Shown: piece after piece, positions 54,415-64,000 of the stretch
How the letters are laid out: every line of letters starts with the position of its first letter
How positions within the stretch are numbered: the stretch's first letter is position 1
Assembly: GCA_020249435.1 (NCBI GenBank)
Contig: JADCFQ010000030.1
Location: 27,531 to 91,530, forward strand
DNA from: Roseomonas sp.
GTDB taxonomy: Bacteria; Pseudomonadota; Alphaproteobacteria; Acetobacterales; Acetobacteraceae
Direction of reading: 5' to 3'
Length of the DNA: 64,000 bases
Translations under genes and position numbers: made by a program
The notes under the pieces: generated by a model
The model's database searches: none
What the model was told of the DNA's origin: nothing
What the model saw: only the letters and a program-made list of their open reading frames with translations

Positions 54415-55047
54415 ATGAGCTTTGTTTGTGAGGTCTTCCCGCCCGATGCCGATGCGCTGAGCCCGGTTTGCCCAAGCGCCATCAGCAGCCGGGATGAGAA
54501 TGTCCTGTTCGAGATTTTCCGCCCCGATGTTGCGCTGGCGATCTGGCTGCGACCGCAACCTGCCAAGTGGAAGGCTGGGCTTGGTACCTTGTTGCAGCAA
54601 GTGCCCTTTGGCGCCATTGGTCGGGGCACTCCGGAAGATGCCCTGGACCAGATTGTGCAGGAACTGCCCGTGCCCGCCCCTGCGGCGCTGCTTTCTGACA
54701 TGCTGCTGCTGGGGCGCTTCTTTGCCACCATCACAGAGCAATCGGAAATCCGCGCGAGCCTTGCGGGTGTGAATGATGATTCCTGCCGGCGCTTTCATTG
54801 CGATTCGGTCAGGTTGCGATTGCTCTGCACCTATCATGGGCCTGGCACGCAATTCACCATGTGCGGGCCGCAATGCCGCGCGCCGCATCAAATGCCTGCC
54901 TGCGCCGTCGCTTTGGTAAAGGGCAGCGCCCATCCGGCGGCGCTTGGCAATGCCTGCCTGCACCGCTCCCCGCCCGTTTCCCATTTGCCGGAAAACCGCC
55001 GCGGTCGATTGCTGTTCTGCATTGATGAACCAGGATTCCTGCCATGA
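54415..55047 (+). CDS. DUF1826 domain-containing protein
   Basis: 210 residues; the ATG at 54415 was chosen 13 bp after the barrel gene and gives [14 protein letters not shown]1826 features are [40 protein letters not shown], and the Cys/His-rich core [20 protein letters not shown] followed by [16 protein letters not shown]. Several Cys and His residues (FHCD, LCTYH, MCGPQC) could bind metal. The gene overlaps the CobW start by 4 bp. DUF1826 genes are often found beside zinc-related CobW GTPases; a zinc-starvation role is inferred from that and from the Zur box. Confidence 0.85.
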   Translation: MSFVCEVFPPDADALSPVCPSAISSRDENVLFEIFRPDVALAIWLRPQPAKWKAGLGTLLQQVPFGAIGRGTPEDALDQIVQELPVPAPAALLSDMLLLGRFFATITEQSEIRASLAGVNDDSCRRFHCDSVRLRLLCTYHGPGTQFTMCGPQCRAPHQMPACAVALVKGSAHPAALGNACLHRSPPVSHLPENRRGRLLFCIDEPGFLP

Positions 55048-56246
55048 ACGCCATGGATAAAAGATTGCCGGTCACCGTGCTGTCAGGCTTCCTGGGGGCG
55101 GGCAAGACCACGCTGCTCAATCACGTTTTGGCCAATCGCGACCGTAAGCGTGTCGCGGTGATTGTGAATGACATGAGTGAGGTGAATATAGACGCGGCTT
55201 TGGTGGACAATACCGGTACGCTGTCGCGTACCGAAGAAAAACTGGTCGAAATGTCCAATGGCTGCATCTGCTGCACCCTGCGTGAGGATTTGATGCAGGA
55301 GGTAACCAAGCTTGCCACTGAAGGGCGCTTCGATGCCTTGCTGATTGAAAGCACCGGCATCAGCGAACCCATGCCCGTGGCTGCAACTTTCGATTTCCGT
55401 ACCGAGGATGGCTTCTGCCTCGGTGATGTCGCGCAGCTTGATACCATGGTAACCGTGGTGGATGCGCAGAGCTTCCTGCGCGATTACGGCAGCGCGGACC
55501 GCCTGGCCGCGCGGGGCGAAAGCGCCGGCCCGGAGGATACCCGCCTGCTGGTGGATTTGCTGATCGAACAAATTGAATTTGCCGATGTCATCATCGTCAA
55601 TAAGCAGGATTTGGTGAGTGAGGCGGAATTGCGCCGCCTTGCCGCGCTGCTGGCCACCTTCAACCCCAATGCGGAAATCCTCGGCTGCACTAAGGGGGCG
55701 GTGCCGCTTGGCCATATCCTGCATACCGGGCGCTTTGATTTTGATGCGGCGCGCCGTTCCGCTGGTTGGATCAAGGCGCTTTCAGGCGAGCATTTGCCGG
55801 AAAGCGTTGAATTCGGCATCACCAGCTTTGTCTGGCGGGCACGCCGCCCGGTACATCCGGAACGCTTCAAGCGCTTCATTGAAGGTGATCTTCCGGGCGT
55901 GGTGCGCGCCAAGGGGTTTTTCTGGCTGGCGACGCGCATGCCTTGGGCGGGGGAATGGCAATTGGCCGGCGCCATTGGCCGGCATGAAGCGGCAGGATTC
56001 TGGTGGGCCGCGCAGCCGGCCTCTCGTTGGCCGGATGATCCCGACTGGCGCGCCACGATCGAGGCGAATTGGCAGGAACCCCATGGTGACCGGCGTCAGG
56101 AAATCGTCTTTATCGGCATCGGCATGGATGAGGCAGGGCTGCGCGCAGCATTGCAAAAAACGCTTTTGACCGATGAGGAATGGCGCGCCGGGCCACGCGC
56201 CTGGGCGCGCCTGCCCGACCCATTTCCGGTCTGGCGTGAGGGCTGA
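55044..56246 (+). CDS. CobW/COG0523-family zinc GTPase (ZigA/ZngA-like)
   Basis: 400-residue G3E GTPase. The P-loop GFLGAGKTT is at 15-23, the metal-binding CxCC motif is [11 protein letters not shown] at 73-83, followed by ESTGISEP and the base motif NKQDLV (near 188). The C-terminal CobW_C domain ([18 protein letters not shown]) is present. In zinc-starved bacteria such GTPases act as zinc metallochaperones. The last gene of the Zur-preceded operon, it is convergent with dnaJ. Confidence 0.94.
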   Translation: MNAMDKRLPVTVLSGFLGAGKTTLLNHVLANRDRKRVAVIVNDMSEVNIDAALVDNTGTLSRTEEKLVEMSNGCICCTLREDLMQEVTKLATEGRFDALLIESTGISEPMPVAATFDFRTEDGFCLGDVAQLDTMVTVVDAQSFLRDYGSADRLAARGESAGPEDTRLLVDLLIEQIEFADVIIVNKQDLVSEAELRRLAALLATFNPNAEILGCTKGAVPLGHILHTGRFDFDAARRSAGWIKALSGEHLPESVEFGITSFVWRARRPVHPERFKRFIEGDLPGVVRAKGFFWLATRMPWAGEWQLAGAIGRHEAAGFWWAAQPASRWPDDPDWRATIEANWQEPHGDRRQEIVFIGIGMDEAGLRAALQKTLLTDEEWRAGPRAWARLPDPFPVWREG

Positions 56247-56279
56247 AACCGCTATCGGGATACGAGGAAGGCCTAACGC

Positions 56280-57434
56280 CTAACGCCCCAACCCGTCCCA
56301 GAATTCCTTGACCTTGGCGAAGAAGCCTTCGCTTTCGGGGCTGGTGCGGCCACCCTTCTCAGCCTCGGCTTCAAACTGCTCCAGCAATTCGCGCTGCTTT
56401 GGTGAAAGATTCTGCGGCGTTTCCACCATGACCTGCACATACATATCGCCACGCGCGGCAGACCGCAGCACGGAAAAGCCCTTGCCGCGCAGGCGGAATT
56501 GATCGCCGGTTTGCGTGCCGGCGGGGATGGTTACTTTCGAACGCCCGCCATCAATGCTCGGCACTTCCACATGCCCGCCAAGTGCCGCTTGAGTCATGCG
56601 GAGCGGCACGCGTACCAGAATATTGGCGCCATCGCGCTGAAAGATCGGATGTGGCCGCACCGCGATATCAACGTAAAGATCACCCGCCGGTGCGCCGCGC
56701 TGCCCGGCCTCACCCTCGCCACTCAGGCGAATGCGCGTGCCATCATCAACGCCTGCAGGGACCGAGACATTCAGGCTGCGTTCGCGCTGCACGCGCCCGG
56801 AACCACGGCAAATCTTGCACGGATTCTTGATGGTGCGCCCGGCGCCGCTGCAGGTCGGGCAGGTGCGCTCCACCAGGAAAAAACCCTGCTGCGCCCTGAC
56901 CTTGCCGCTGCCTTGGCAAGTACCGCAGGTTTGCACGCCCGATGCTGAACCACCTTCCGCGCCCACACCTTTGCAGGCTTCGCAGGAAACGCTTGTCGCG
57001 AAACGGATGGTCTTTTTCGCCCCGGCAAAGGCTTCTTCCAGAGAAACCTCCACCTGCGTGCGCAAATCAGCCCCGCGCCCGGATGCCGCGCGTTGCCCAC
57101 GCCCACCGCCGCCGAAGCGGCCGAACATTTCCTCAAAAATATCCTCAAAGCCGCCGCCACCGAAGGGGCTGCCGCCGCCAAAGCCGCCACCACCGCCAGG
57201 CCCGCCCTGTTCAAAGGCAGCATGGCCGAAGCGGTCATAGGCCGCGCGCTTTTCGGCATCCTTCAGCACATCGTAAGCCTCATTCAATTCCTTGAACTTG
57301 ACTTCCGCTTCCGCATCACCCTGATTGCGATCAGGGTGCCATTGCATCGCGAGCTTGCGATAGGCTTTCTTTAGGTCATCCTCGCCCGCATCGCGCGCGA
57401 CGCCGAGAACCTCGTAATAATCGCGTTTTGCCAT
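56280..57434 (-). CDS. dnaJ: Chaperone protein DnaJ
   Basis: 384-residue class A J-protein that stimulates DnaK ATPase. The J domain carries HPD in WHPDRNQGD, a Gly/Phe-rich linker follows at about 75-115, and four zinc-binding CxxCxGxG units are [24 protein letters not shown] and CKICRGSG. The C-terminal substrate-binding region is normal. It lies 93 bp downstream of dnaK, separated by a hairpin (57465-57490). Confidence 0.98.
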   Translation of the reverse strand: MAKRDYYEVLGVARDAGEDDLKKAYRKLAMQWHPDRNQGDAEAEVKFKELNEAYDVLKDAEKRAAYDRFGHAAFEQGGPGGGGGFGGGSPFGGGGFEDIFEEMFGRFGGGGRGQRAASGRGADLRTQVEVSLEEAFAGAKKTIRFATSVSCEACKGVGAEGGSASGVQTCGTCQGSGKVRAQQGFFLVERTCPTCSGAGRTIKNPCKICRGSGRVQRERSLNVSVPAGVDDGTRIRLSGEGEAGQRGAPAGDLYVDIAVRPHPIFQRDGANILVRVPLRMTQAALGGHVEVPSIDGGRSKVTIPAGTQTGDQFRLRGKGFSVLRSAARGDMYVQVMVETPQNLSPKQRELLEQFEAEAEKGGRTSPESEGFFAKVKEFWDGLGR

Positions 57435-57464
57435 GATCGGGCTACCGTTTCGGACGCAAGAACG

Positions 57465-57490
57465 CCCCTGGCGCCAACCGGCACCAGGGG
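57465..57490 (-). terminator. Hairpin between dnaK and dnaJ
   Basis: On the minus strand the stem CCCCTGGTGCC / GGCGCCAGGGG (11 bp with one T-G pair, 4-nt loop ggtt) follows the dnaK stop by about 37 bp and is followed by cgttctt. It is a partial terminator or an mRNA-processing/stability hairpin that would lower dnaJ expression relative to dnaK. Confidence 0.55.
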
Positions 57491-57527
57491 AACGCTTTGG
57501 TCAAAGGCGCCATCACCCTGGAAGGGA

Positions 57528-59450
57528 TCAGGAAGGCTTCTTCTTGTTCGGGTCCACTTCCTCGAACTCGGCATCCACGACCTTGTCCTTGGAAGCACCA
57601 CCCGCGCCGCCACCGGCAGCCGGTTCTTCGGGCTTCGGCGCAGCCTGTTCGGCCTTATAGAGCGCCTCACCCATTTTCATCGCGGCCTGGGACAGTTTTT
57701 CCGAAGCCTCACGGATTGCATCGGCGTCCTGGCCTTCCATGGCGGTGCGGGCAGCGGCGAGTGCCGATTCCACTTCCACCTTTTCAGCCGGCGGCACCTT
57801 GTCACCGCTTTCCTTCAGCGTCTTGTCAGTGGAATGCACCAACGCATCAAGCCCGTTGCGCGCTTCCACAGCCTCACGCCGCTTGCGGTCAGCTTCCGCA
57901 TTGGCTTCAGCATCCTTCACCATACGTTCGATATCGGCGTCAGACAGACCCGACTTCGCCTGGATACGGATTTGCTGTTCCTTACCGGTCGCCTTGTCCT
58001 TCGCGCTGACGCTGACAATGCCGTTCGCGTCAATATCGAAGGTCACTTCCACCTGCGGTACGCCACGCGGCGCGGGGGGAATGCCGGTCAGGTCAAAGGT
58101 GCCAAGCTGCTTATTGTCGGCAGCCATTTCACGTTCGCCCTGATAGACCTTGATAGTGACCGCGGTCTGATTGTCATCCGCCGTGGAGAAGGTCTGGCTC
58201 TTCTTCGTCGGGATCGTTGTGTTGCGGTCAATCAACCGCGTGAAGACCCCGCCGAGGGTTTCAATGCCAAGGCTGAGCGGCGTCACATCCAGCAGCAGCA
58301 CATCCTTAACATCACCCTTCAGCACGCCGCCCTGAATGGCCGCGCCAATGGCGACGACTTCATCAGGGTTCACGTTGCGCGCGGGTTCCTTGCCGAAGAA
58401 TTGGCGCACCGCTTCGACAACCTTGGGCATGCGCGTCATGCCGCCGACCAGGATCACCTCATCCACCTCATTGGCGGCAAGGCCGGCATCCTTTAGCGCC
58501 TGACGGCAGGGTTCCATGGTGCGGCTGATCAGATCATCCACCAGCGCTTCCAGCTTGGCGCGCGTCAGCTTCATGACCAGGTGCTTGGGTCCAGAGGCAT
58601 CGGCGGTGATGAAGGGCAGGTTGATTTCGGTTTCCTTGGAAGAGGAAAGCTCGATCTTCGCCTTTTCTGCCGCTTCCTTCAGGCGTTGCAGCGCCAGCTT
58701 GTCGCCGCGCAGATCAATGCCCTGTTCCTTGCGGAATTCATCGGCCAGATAGTCAATCACGCGCTGGTCGAAATCCTCACCGCCCAGGAAGGTATCGCCA
58801 TTGGTGGATTTCACTTCAAACACGCCATCGCCGATTTCCAGGATGGAAACGTCGAAGGTGCCGCCACCAAGGTCATAGACCGCGATGGTGCCGCCCTTCT
58901 TTTGTTCCATGCCGTAAGCCAAAGCGGCGGCGGTCGGTTCATTGATGATGCGCAGCACGTCAAGCCCGGCAACCGTGCCGGCTTCCTTGGTGGCTTGGCG
59001 CTGAGCGTCATTGAAGTATGCGGGAACGGTAATGACCGCCTGGGAAACCTTCTCGCCGAGATGCGCTTCGGCGGTTTCCTTCATTTTGGTCAGCACCATG
59101 GCGCTGATCTGCTGCGGCGCGTAGGTCTTGCCATCCACCTCAACCCAGGCATCGCCATTCGGCGCCTTGGTGATCTTGAAGGGGGCGAGCCCGATATCCT
59201 TTTGCACCATCGGGTCATCAAAGCGCCGCCCAATCAGGCGCTTCACCGCGTAAAGCGTGCCCGTGGGGTTGGTGACCGCCTGGCGCTTCGCCGATTGCCC
59301 AACCAGCCTTTCGCCATTCTTCGCAAACGCGATCATGGAAGGCGTGGTGCGCGCGCCTTCGGCGTTTTCAATCACGCGCACATCCTTGCCTTCAAGAATG
59401 GCGACGCAGGAATTGGTGGTGCCGAGGTCTATGCCAATGACCTTACTCAT
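57528..59450 (-). CDS. dnaK: Chaperone protein DnaK
   Basis: 640-residue Hsp70. The N-terminus [20 protein letters not shown], phosphate loop [19 protein letters not shown], and [20 protein letters not shown] define the ATPase. The substrate-binding domain ([20 protein letters not shown]) and the helical lid follow. The C-terminal tail is Ala/Gly/Lys-rich and ends [11 protein letters not shown], matching the EEVD-like tail of bacterial DnaK. It is the first gene of the dnaK-dnaJ pair. Confidence 0.99.
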   Translation of the reverse strand: MSKVIGIDLGTTNSCVAILEGKDVRVIENAEGARTTPSMIAFAKNGERLVGQSAKRQAVTNPTGTLYAVKRLIGRRFDDPMVQKDIGLAPFKITKAPNGDAWVEVDGKTYAPQQISAMVLTKMKETAEAHLGEKVSQAVITVPAYFNDAQRQATKEAGTVAGLDVLRIINEPTAAALAYGMEQKKGGTIAVYDLGGGTFDVSILEIGDGVFEVKSTNGDTFLGGEDFDQRVIDYLADEFRKEQGIDLRGDKLALQRLKEAAEKAKIELSSSKETEINLPFITADASGPKHLVMKLTRAKLEALVDDLISRTMEPCRQALKDAGLAANEVDEVILVGGMTRMPKVVEAVRQFFGKEPARNVNPDEVVAIGAAIQGGVLKGDVKDVLLLDVTPLSLGIETLGGVFTRLIDRNTTIPTKKSQTFSTADDNQTAVTIKVYQGEREMAADNKQLGTFDLTGIPPAPRGVPQVEVTFDIDANGIVSVSAKDKATGKEQQIRIQAKSGLSDADIERMVKDAEANAEADRKRREAVEARNGLDALVHSTDKTLKESGDKVPPAEKVEVESALAAARTAMEGQDADAIREASEKLSQAAMKMGEALYKAEQAAPKPEEPAAGGGAGGASKDKVVDAEFEEVDPNKKKPS

Positions 59451-59540
59451 CCGTAGTCTCCTCTGCGGCGGATCGCGGCGGCCCGGAATGGCACCACGGC
59501 GACCCCCTGTGCTGTACGATGGCCAAGCGCCATCGCGGAT

Positions 59541-59558
59541 GGGGTTATGTTAAGCCCC
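59541..59558. promoter_or_regulatory. Near-palindrome upstream of dnaK
   Basis: GGGG-TTA-tgt-TAA-g-CCCC: two 7-bp half-sites with one extra base, about 90 bp upstream of the dnaK start. It is not the CIRCE operator of HrcA. It could be a leader hairpin or an unknown operator. Confidence 0.3.
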
Positions 59559-59586
59559 ACCCGGTCCGGGCGAGGCTGATGGCAGG

Positions 59587-59616
59587 GATGTATGTAACAG
59601 TGCCGGGCGAGACAAG
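59587..59616 (-). promoter_or_regulatory. Candidate heat-shock (sigma-32 type) promoter of dnaK
   Basis: On the minus strand CTTG (forward 59613-59616) is followed after 18 bases by CATACATC (forward 59587-59594), resembling the alphaproteobacterial RpoH pattern CTTG-N17/18-CyTATnT. It would give a leader of about 130 nt to dnaK. The -10 match is poor, so this is tentative. Confidence 0.25.
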
Positions 59617-59649
59617 ATGCCCCGGCCCGATCACCCGCAAAAAGACGGG

Positions 59650-60177
59650 TTAACGCGGCCCGCGGCGGCGGTTGCGGTCCAGCTCCTCAGCGGTCAGGGC
59701 GAAGGAAATCCGCACCCGGTATTCTGCCGGGTTGCGCCCGGCGGGGAAGATGATGCTCTCAGGCGCGGTGGTGACGCGGGCGCGGGTCTGATTGCCCTCA
59801 AAATTCACTGTGAGCAGCGCATCCTTCCGTTGGACCAATTGGCTGTCATCCCCGCTGGTGACCGCCAGGAACCAGGGGAGTTCCGCCCGATTCCCGCGTG
59901 ATGCCGGGCCGCGTTCCACATCCATAATCGCGGCGACCCTGACATCCACCCCGCCGCCCCGGACATAAGCGCAGGTCACGCTGAGCCCCGCCATGCGGCC
60001 ATCTACCACCATCGCGGCCAGATCAGGTGGCGCGCCGGGGCGAAAGCGGGTGATATCAGACCCATCGGCCAGGATCGTCACCCTGGGGCAAGGCGCCAGC
60101 GCCGGCTCCCGCGATGAGGAACCAGACCCGCAAGCCGCGACCAGCCCCGCCAGAATCAGAACCCCGAAGCGCCACAT
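59650..60177 (-). CDS. Lipoprotein of unknown function
   Basis: 175 residues. MWRFGVLILAGLVAACGSGS is a lipoprotein signal peptide with the lipobox VAAC (Cys16). The mature part has two or three beta-rich segments (RVTILADGSDITRFRPGAPP, AGLSVTCAYVRGGGVDVRVA, YRVRISFALTAEELDRNRRR). The start at 60177 was chosen because it places the signal peptide at the N-terminus; the open frame upstream is antisense to ispH. It is divergent from ispH. No known family is recognised. Confidence 0.8.
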   Translation of the reverse strand: MWRFGVLILAGLVAACGSGSSSREPALAPCPRVTILADGSDITRFRPGAPPDLAAMVVDGRMAGLSVTCAYVRGGGVDVRVAAIMDVERGPASRGNRAELPWFLAVTSGDDSQLVQRKDALLTVNFEGNQTRARVTTAPESIIFPAGRNPAEYRVRISFALTAEELDRNRRRGPR

Positions 60178-60279
60178 GCTGAAACCCCCTTTGACCCGAA
60201 CGGGCTGCGGGCTACTCTCACCATTCTTCGCGCCGCGCCGCAACCCGTGGCCGGCCCCATTGGATGGACCTAAGCGCCC

Positions 60280-61236
60280 ATGGCCTCTGCCAAGCCAGCC
60301 CTGCACCTCCTGCTCGCCGGCCCGCGCGGCTTCTGCGCCGGCGTGGACCGCGCCATCAAGATTGTGGAGGAAGCGCTGAAGCGCCACGGCGCCCCGGTTT
60401 ATGTACGGCATGAGATTGTCCATAACCGCTTCGTCGTCGAAAGCCTGGAAAAGCAGGGCGCGGTCTTTGTCGAGGAGTTGGATGAAATCCCCGATGACGG
60501 CCAGCCCGTGGTGTTTTCCGCCCATGGCGTGCCGAAATCCGTCCCCGCCGAGGCCGCCAAGCGCATGATGTTCGCGCTTGATGCCACCTGCCCGCTGGTG
60601 AGCAAGGTGCATCGCGAAGCCGAACGCCATCACGAACATGGCCGCCATCTTTTCCTGATTGGACATGCCGGCCATCCCGAGGTGATCGGCACCATGGGCC
60701 AATTACCCGAAGGCGTGGTGACCCTGGTGCAGGATGCGGCTGATGCGGAAAGCGTGATCCCGCCTGAGGGTGCGACCCTTGCCTTCACCACACAAACCAC
60801 GCTTTCCGTTGACGACACGGCCGAGATCATCGGCATCCTGCAACGTCGCTTTCCGGGTATTCGTGGCCCCGCCAAGGAAGATATCTGCTACGCCACCACC
60901 AATCGCCAGGCGGCAGTGAAGGCCATTGCCGCGCGGTCCGATCTGGTGGTGGTGGTGGGTGCGCCCAATTCATCCAACAGCCAGCGCCTGCGCGAAGTGG
61001 CCGAACGCAGCGGCGCAGAGCGCGCCGTGATGGTGCAGCGCGGCGCCGATCTTGATCTTGCGCTGGTGCAGGGCTGCAAGACCGTGGGTGTCACCGCCGG
61101 CGCCAGCGCCCCTGAAGTGCTGGTGGAAGAAGTGATCGCGCGGCTTGCTGAGGCTTACTCCCTGAATATCGAGGAAGTGGTGGTGGCGGTGGAACAGATC
61201 ACCTTCCGCCTGCCGCGCGGGCTCGCCGCCGAATAA
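60280..61236 (+). CDS. ispH: 4-hydroxy-3-methylbut-2-enyl diphosphate reductase
   Basis: 318-residue iron-sulfur enzyme of the last MEP-pathway step, giving IPP and DMAPP. Cluster cysteines lie in [12 protein letters not shown] (near 20), [11 protein letters not shown] (near 105) and [11 protein letters not shown] (near 203), and substrate residues include the His of FSAHGVPK and [19 protein letters not shown], and [13 protein letters not shown] at 60280. It overlaps thrB by one base (TAATG), so the two are coupled. Confidence 0.97.
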   Translation: MASAKPALHLLLAGPRGFCAGVDRAIKIVEEALKRHGAPVYVRHEIVHNRFVVESLEKQGAVFVEELDEIPDDGQPVVFSAHGVPKSVPAEAAKRMMFALDATCPLVSKVHREAERHHEHGRHLFLIGHAGHPEVIGTMGQLPEGVVTLVQDAADAESVIPPEGATLAFTTQTTLSVDDTAEIIGILQRRFPGIRGPAKEDICYATTNRQAAVKAIAARSDLVVVVGAPNSSNSQRLREVAERSGAERAVMVQRGADLDLALVQGCKTVGVTAGASAPEVLVEEVIARLAEAYSLNIEEVVVAVEQITFRLPRGLAAE

Positions 61237-62216
61237 TGGCTGTCTATACCGAAGTTTCGGATGAGGCGCTCCGCGCGTTCCTGGCTGATTACGCGCTGGG
61301 TGAATTGCTGGCGTTCCGCGGCATTGCCGAGGGTGTGGAGAATTCCAATTACGCGCTGAAAACGGAGGCCGGCGATTTCATCCTGACGCTGTATGAAAAG
61401 CGCGTGGACCCGGCGGAACTGCCTTATTTTCTTGGGCTGATGGAACATTTGGCCGCGCGCGGCATGGCCTGCCCCACACCGGTGCATGGGCGGGATGGCG
61501 CGGCCTTGCGCGAATTGGCGGGGCGGCCGGCGGCGATTGTCACCTTTCTGCCCGGTGTTTGGCCACGCCGCGTGCGGCCAGAGCATTGCGCGCCTTTAGG
61601 CCGGGCCTTGGCCGAGATGCATCTCGCTGGGGCAGGCTTTGCGATGCACCGGCCCAATGCGCTTGGCCCCAAAGGCTGGGCGCCCTTGCTGGATGGTTGC
61701 CGCGCGCGTGGCGATGAGGTGCAGCCCGGCCTTATTGCGGAATTGGATGCGGCGCTGGCTGGCATTCTTGCCGCTTGGCCGGCCGAGGGCAGCCTGCCGA
61801 TCGGGCAAATCCATGCCGATCTTTTCCCCGATAACGCATTTTTCCTGCCCGGTGCCGATGGCCAGCCGCGCGTGTCCGGCGTGATTGATTTCTATTTCGC
61901 CTGCACGGATCTTTTCGCCTATGACATCGCGGTTTGCCTGAATGCCTGGTGCTTTGAGCCGGATTATTCCTTCAACGTGACGCGCGCGCGCGCCATGCTT
62001 GGCGCCTATCGCGCCATGCGCCCGATGACCGATGCTGAATTGGCCGCGCTGCCCGTTCTCTGCCGTGGTGCGGCGCTGCGCTTTCTGCTGACGCGGCTTT
62101 ATGACTGGACGCATACACCTGAAGGTGCGCTGGTGACGCGGAAAGACCCGGGGGAATATCTGCGGAAACTGAGGTTCTTCAGCGGCGCTGAGACGCTCTC
62201 GGCCTTTGGCCTGTGA
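61236..62216 (+). CDS. thrB: Homoserine kinase type II (ThrB)
   Basis: 326-residue aminoglycoside-phosphotransferase-fold kinase that phosphorylates homoserine in threonine synthesis. Landmarks are [20 protein letters not shown] then [40 protein letters not shown] (catalytic loop) and [20 protein letters not shown] (metal-binding Asp). The ispH-thrB-rnhA order is common in alphaproteobacteria. Starts at 61236 within the ispH stop and overlaps rnhA by 4 bp. Confidence 0.95.
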   Translation: MAVYTEVSDEALRAFLADYALGELLAFRGIAEGVENSNYALKTEAGDFILTLYEKRVDPAELPYFLGLMEHLAARGMACPTPVHGRDGAALRELAGRPAAIVTFLPGVWPRRVRPEHCAPLGRALAEMHLAGAGFAMHRPNALGPKGWAPLLDGCRARGDEVQPGLIAELDAALAGILAAWPAEGSLPIGQIHADLFPDNAFFLPGADGQPRVSGVIDFYFACTDLFAYDIAVCLNAWCFEPDYSFNVTRARAMLGAYRAMRPMTDAELAALPVLCRGAALRFLLTRLYDWTHTPEGALVTRKDPGEYLRKLRFFSGAETLSAFGL

Positions 62217-62674
62217 CCGGCAGCGCGGACCCGCGCCCCCTGGTTCAGATTTGGACCGATGGCGGCTGCAAACCCAACCCCGGCCCCGGCGGCTGGGCCG
62301 CCATTCTGCGCTTTGGCGAGCATGAGCGCGAGTTATCGGGTGGTGAGGCCGAGACCACCAATAACCGCATGGAATTGACCGCGGCCTTGCGGGCGCTTGA
62401 GGCGCTGAAAAAACCCTGCCGTGTCGCCTTGCATACGGATAGCGAATATCTGCGCAACGGCATCAGCCGCTGGATCCATGGCTGGGTGCGCGCCAATTGG
62501 CGCAATGCGGCGAAGGAGCCGGTGAAGAATCTTGATCTGTGGCAGGCCATTCTGGCCGCTGCCAAGCCGCATGAGATTGAATGGCATTGGGTGCGCGGCC
62601 ATGCCGGGGACCCCATGAATGAACGCGCCGATGCGCTGGCGACGGCGGCGCGGGATAAGGCGGCTGAGGGGTGA
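62213..62674 (+). CDS. rnhA: Ribonuclease HI
   Basis: 153-residue endonuclease that cleaves RNA in RNA-DNA hybrids. The DEDD residues lie in [17 protein letters not shown] (Asp), [13 protein letters not shown] (Glu), [13 protein letters not shown] (Asp) and [15 protein letters not shown] (Asp), with the flexible-loop His in VRGHAGD. The start is GTG at 62213 within a GTGA overlap with thrB. Third gene of the ispH operon. Confidence 0.97.
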   Translation: MTGSADPRPLVQIWTDGGCKPNPGPGGWAAILRFGEHERELSGGEAETTNNRMELTAALRALEALKKPCRVALHTDSEYLRNGISRWIHGWVRANWRNAAKEPVKNLDLWQAILAAAKPHEIEWHWVRGHAGDPMNERADALATAARDKAAEG

Positions 62675-62880
62675 GTTTGCTTGGCCGGCACGGACCGCCA
62701 TCGGATACGCCGTGAATGGATATTGCCTGTTACCTTTACCTCATTTGGCGCGGGATGTGGCCGCCGTATGGCCAAGCCAGTCAAAATCACCGGAGTTGAA
62801 AATGCTTGTCATCCGCTGAAATCTGCAAGATGCTGCCCAGCATAACCAAGGATATGAAACCAAATCAGGAGAAGACGTAC

Positions 62881-63780
62881 ATGCTCAGTGACCTCCGCGG
62901 CGTCATTCCGCCGATTTCCACCCCCTTCGACGCCCAGGGCAATGTGGTGCACTCTGCCTTGGCGGAGATTGTCGAATTCCAGATCGCGGCCGGCGTGCAT
63001 GGCTTGATCCCCGGCGGCAGCACAGGCGAAGGCCACACGTTTGAGCGTGAGGATTTTCTCCGCATGTTTGAAACCGTGGCGAAGACCAATCGCGGCCGCC
63101 TGCCCTTGCTCGCGGGTCTGATCGTGAATTCAACGCAGGAAGCGATCATCCGCGGACGCATGGTGCGCGACCTTGGCGCGCAGGGGCTGCAGGTGACACC
63201 CGTGCATTACCTGTTCAAGCCGGATGAGGAAGCAACGCTTGCGCATTTCCGCGCTGTCGCCGAAGGCACGGGCCTGCCCATTCTGATCTATAATGTCATT
63301 CCGTGGAACTATCTTTCACCTGCCCTGCTGCTGCGGATCATGCGCGAAGTGCCGGGCGTGGTCGGCGTGAAGCAAAGCTCGGGCGATCTCAAGCTGCTGG
63401 CGGATCTGGTCTTGCAGGCGCGTCCGCAGGATCTGATCTTCACGGCGATCGATGCGCTGCTCTATCCAAGCTATGCGCTGGGTGCGCGGGGTACGATCTC
63501 AGCCCTGCCGGCCGCTTCGCCGCATGCCAATGTTGCCCTTTGGGATGCGGTGCAGCGCGGGGATCACGCCACAGCCAAGGCACTGCATGAACGGCTATTG
63601 ACGCTTTGGAATGCGCTATCGGCCGAGAATCTGCCGGCCAATGTGAAATACGCGCTGGCTTGCCAGGGTGTCGCTTCCGGCCTTTCCCGTGCGCCCATGC
63701 CCATGCCGGATGCGGCGCGCCAAGCGGCGATCCGTGCCGGGCTTGAAGGGCTTGGGGTCACGCTGCGAAAGGCGGCGTAA
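62881..63780 (+). CDS. Dihydrodipicolinate synthase family protein (DapA-like aldolase)
   Basis: 299-residue class I aldolase of the DapA/NanA superfamily. GLIPGGSTGEGHTFEREDFL contains the substrate GSTGE loop (near 45-50), the Schiff-base Lys is K164 in GVVGVKQSSGDLK, and the Tyr motif is LIYNVIPWN. YNVIPWN rather than YNxPxR argues against true dihydrodipicolinate synthase. The ATG at 62881 was preferred to 62806 since aggag precedes it. It stands alone with a terminator-like stem after it. The oxo-acid substrate is unknown. Confidence 0.88.
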   Translation: MLSDLRGVIPPISTPFDAQGNVVHSALAEIVEFQIAAGVHGLIPGGSTGEGHTFEREDFLRMFETVAKTNRGRLPLLAGLIVNSTQEAIIRGRMVRDLGAQGLQVTPVHYLFKPDEEATLAHFRAVAEGTGLPILIYNVIPWNYLSPALLLRIMREVPGVVGVKQSSGDLKLLADLVLQARPQDLIFTAIDALLYPSYALGARGTISALPAASPHANVALWDAVQRGDHATAKALHERLLTLWNALSAENLPANVKYALACQGVASGLSRAPMPMPDAARQAAIRAGLEGLGVTLRKAA

Positions 63781-63794
63781 TCGCCAATCCAGAA

Positions 63795-63818
63795 CTCCCC
63801 CGGATTTATCCGGGGGAG
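63795..63818 (+). terminator. Strong hairpin after the DapA-like gene
   Basis: Perfect 11-bp stem CTCCCCCGGAT / ATCCGGGGGAG with a tt loop, 15 bp past the stop codon. No T-tract follows directly, so it may work as a transcript 3' end or as a barrier rather than a classical terminator. Confidence 0.5.
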
Positions 63819-63864
63819 GCCTTGCCGATTGCGGAGCAATGCCGCTTTTCTCGTTGCTTCCTAG

Positions 63865-64000
63865 GAGCCTGTCTGAGAATGACCTTCGGCTCTTTCTCGC
63901 GCTGGTACTAGCGAGGTTTTTGGTGCGTGTGCCCTTTTGTTTATGCTGTTGCCTTGTGGAGCTTGAGGATGTTGTGGGCGGTGCAGATCATTGCCCATTC
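63865..64000 (-). mobile_element. Insertion sequence end (IS1182/IS5-like), cut by window edge
   Basis: From about 63865 the sequence changes character: gagcctgtctgagaatgac has the form of a terminal inverted repeat, and a transposase 3' end follows. The bases ctag just outside (63861-63864) may be the target duplication. The rest of the element lies beyond the window. Confidence 0.7.
63941..64000 (-). CDS. Transposase, C-terminal 19 residues (partial)
   Basis: Reading minus from the edge gives EWAMICTAHNILKLHKATA and a stop at 63941-63943. This EWAxICTAHNxLKL ending is typical of IS1182-family and related IS5-superfamily transposases. The catalytic DDE residues lie outside the window. The 75 bases from the stop to 63866 form the IS end with its inverted repeat. 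Confidence 0.75.
   Translation of the reverse strand, partial: EWAMICTAHNILKLHKATA

Overview
The window is GC-rich chromosomal DNA of an alphaproteobacterium, most likely Rhodospirillales/Acetobacteraceae (Roseomonas-like). This is an inference. It rests on the miaB-phoH-ybeY order, an F1-only ATP synthase operon atpHAGDC, a DUF1674/SDHAF4 gene, and four orphan Bug-type solute-binding proteins. Almost all coding space is dense, with many 4-bp ATGA-type overlaps. No rRNA, tRNA or CRISPR array was recognised.

Layout. 1-2.6 kb: ybeY (cut by the left edge), phoH, miaB. 3-6.3 kb: a patatin-like lipoprotein, then an OmpR-type two-component system. 6.4-9.2 kb: an acyltransferase, then a zinc ABC transporter ATPase and permease. 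9.3-16 kb: Bug protein, an RTX fragment, a TIGR03032-like protein, an HD hydrolase, an asparaginase-like protein, a thioesterase and a lone glycosyltransferase. 16.2-22 kb: DUF2076, SDHAF4, HtpX, an ankyrin-like protein, a fluoroacetate-dehalogenase-like hydrolase, a cupin-like protein, Bug protein and rubredoxin. 22-27.2 kb: a tightly packed six-gene minus-strand operon (lutB, lutC, Smr, XRE regulator, BenE-type transporter, 2-hydroxyacid dehydrogenase).

27.3-36.5 kb: small protein plus hydrolase, FAD oxidoreductase, acyl-CoA ligase, and a leucine/isovalerate module (isovaleryl-CoA dehydrogenase and both methylcrotonyl-CoA carboxylase subunits). 36.5-39 kb: Bug protein, cupin, PuuE-like deacetylase and a Gdx/SugE exporter in one minus-strand run. 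39.2-46.9 kb: GNAT, ilvC, a ferritin-like protein and atpHAGDC. 47-52.2 kb: Bug protein, LD-carboxypeptidase, TetR, flavin-dependent oxygenase-like protein, VOC protein and a dithiol ArsR regulator. 52.2-56.2 kb: a zinc operon (zinc-binding protein, outer-membrane barrel, DUF1826, CobW GTPase) behind a clear Zur-type palindrome. 56.3-63.8 kb: dnaJ, dnaK, a lipoprotein, ispH, thrB, rnhA and a DapA-family enzyme. The last ~135 bases are the end of an insertion sequence.

Most interesting non-coding signal: four dispersed copies (near 2.8, 16.2, 17.0 and 51.3 kb) of a ~50-bp nested palindrome. Its outer arms and CGAYCAAACAAA tail are conserved in three copies, while the inner stem changes sequence but keeps its pairing. 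Two copies in opposite orientation flank the DUF2076 gene. Other points worth a look are the zinc operon with a dedicated outer-membrane barrel, lutBC without lutA, an asparaginase-like protein lacking the usual catalytic Asp, and an intrinsic-terminator-like hairpin in the atp leader.
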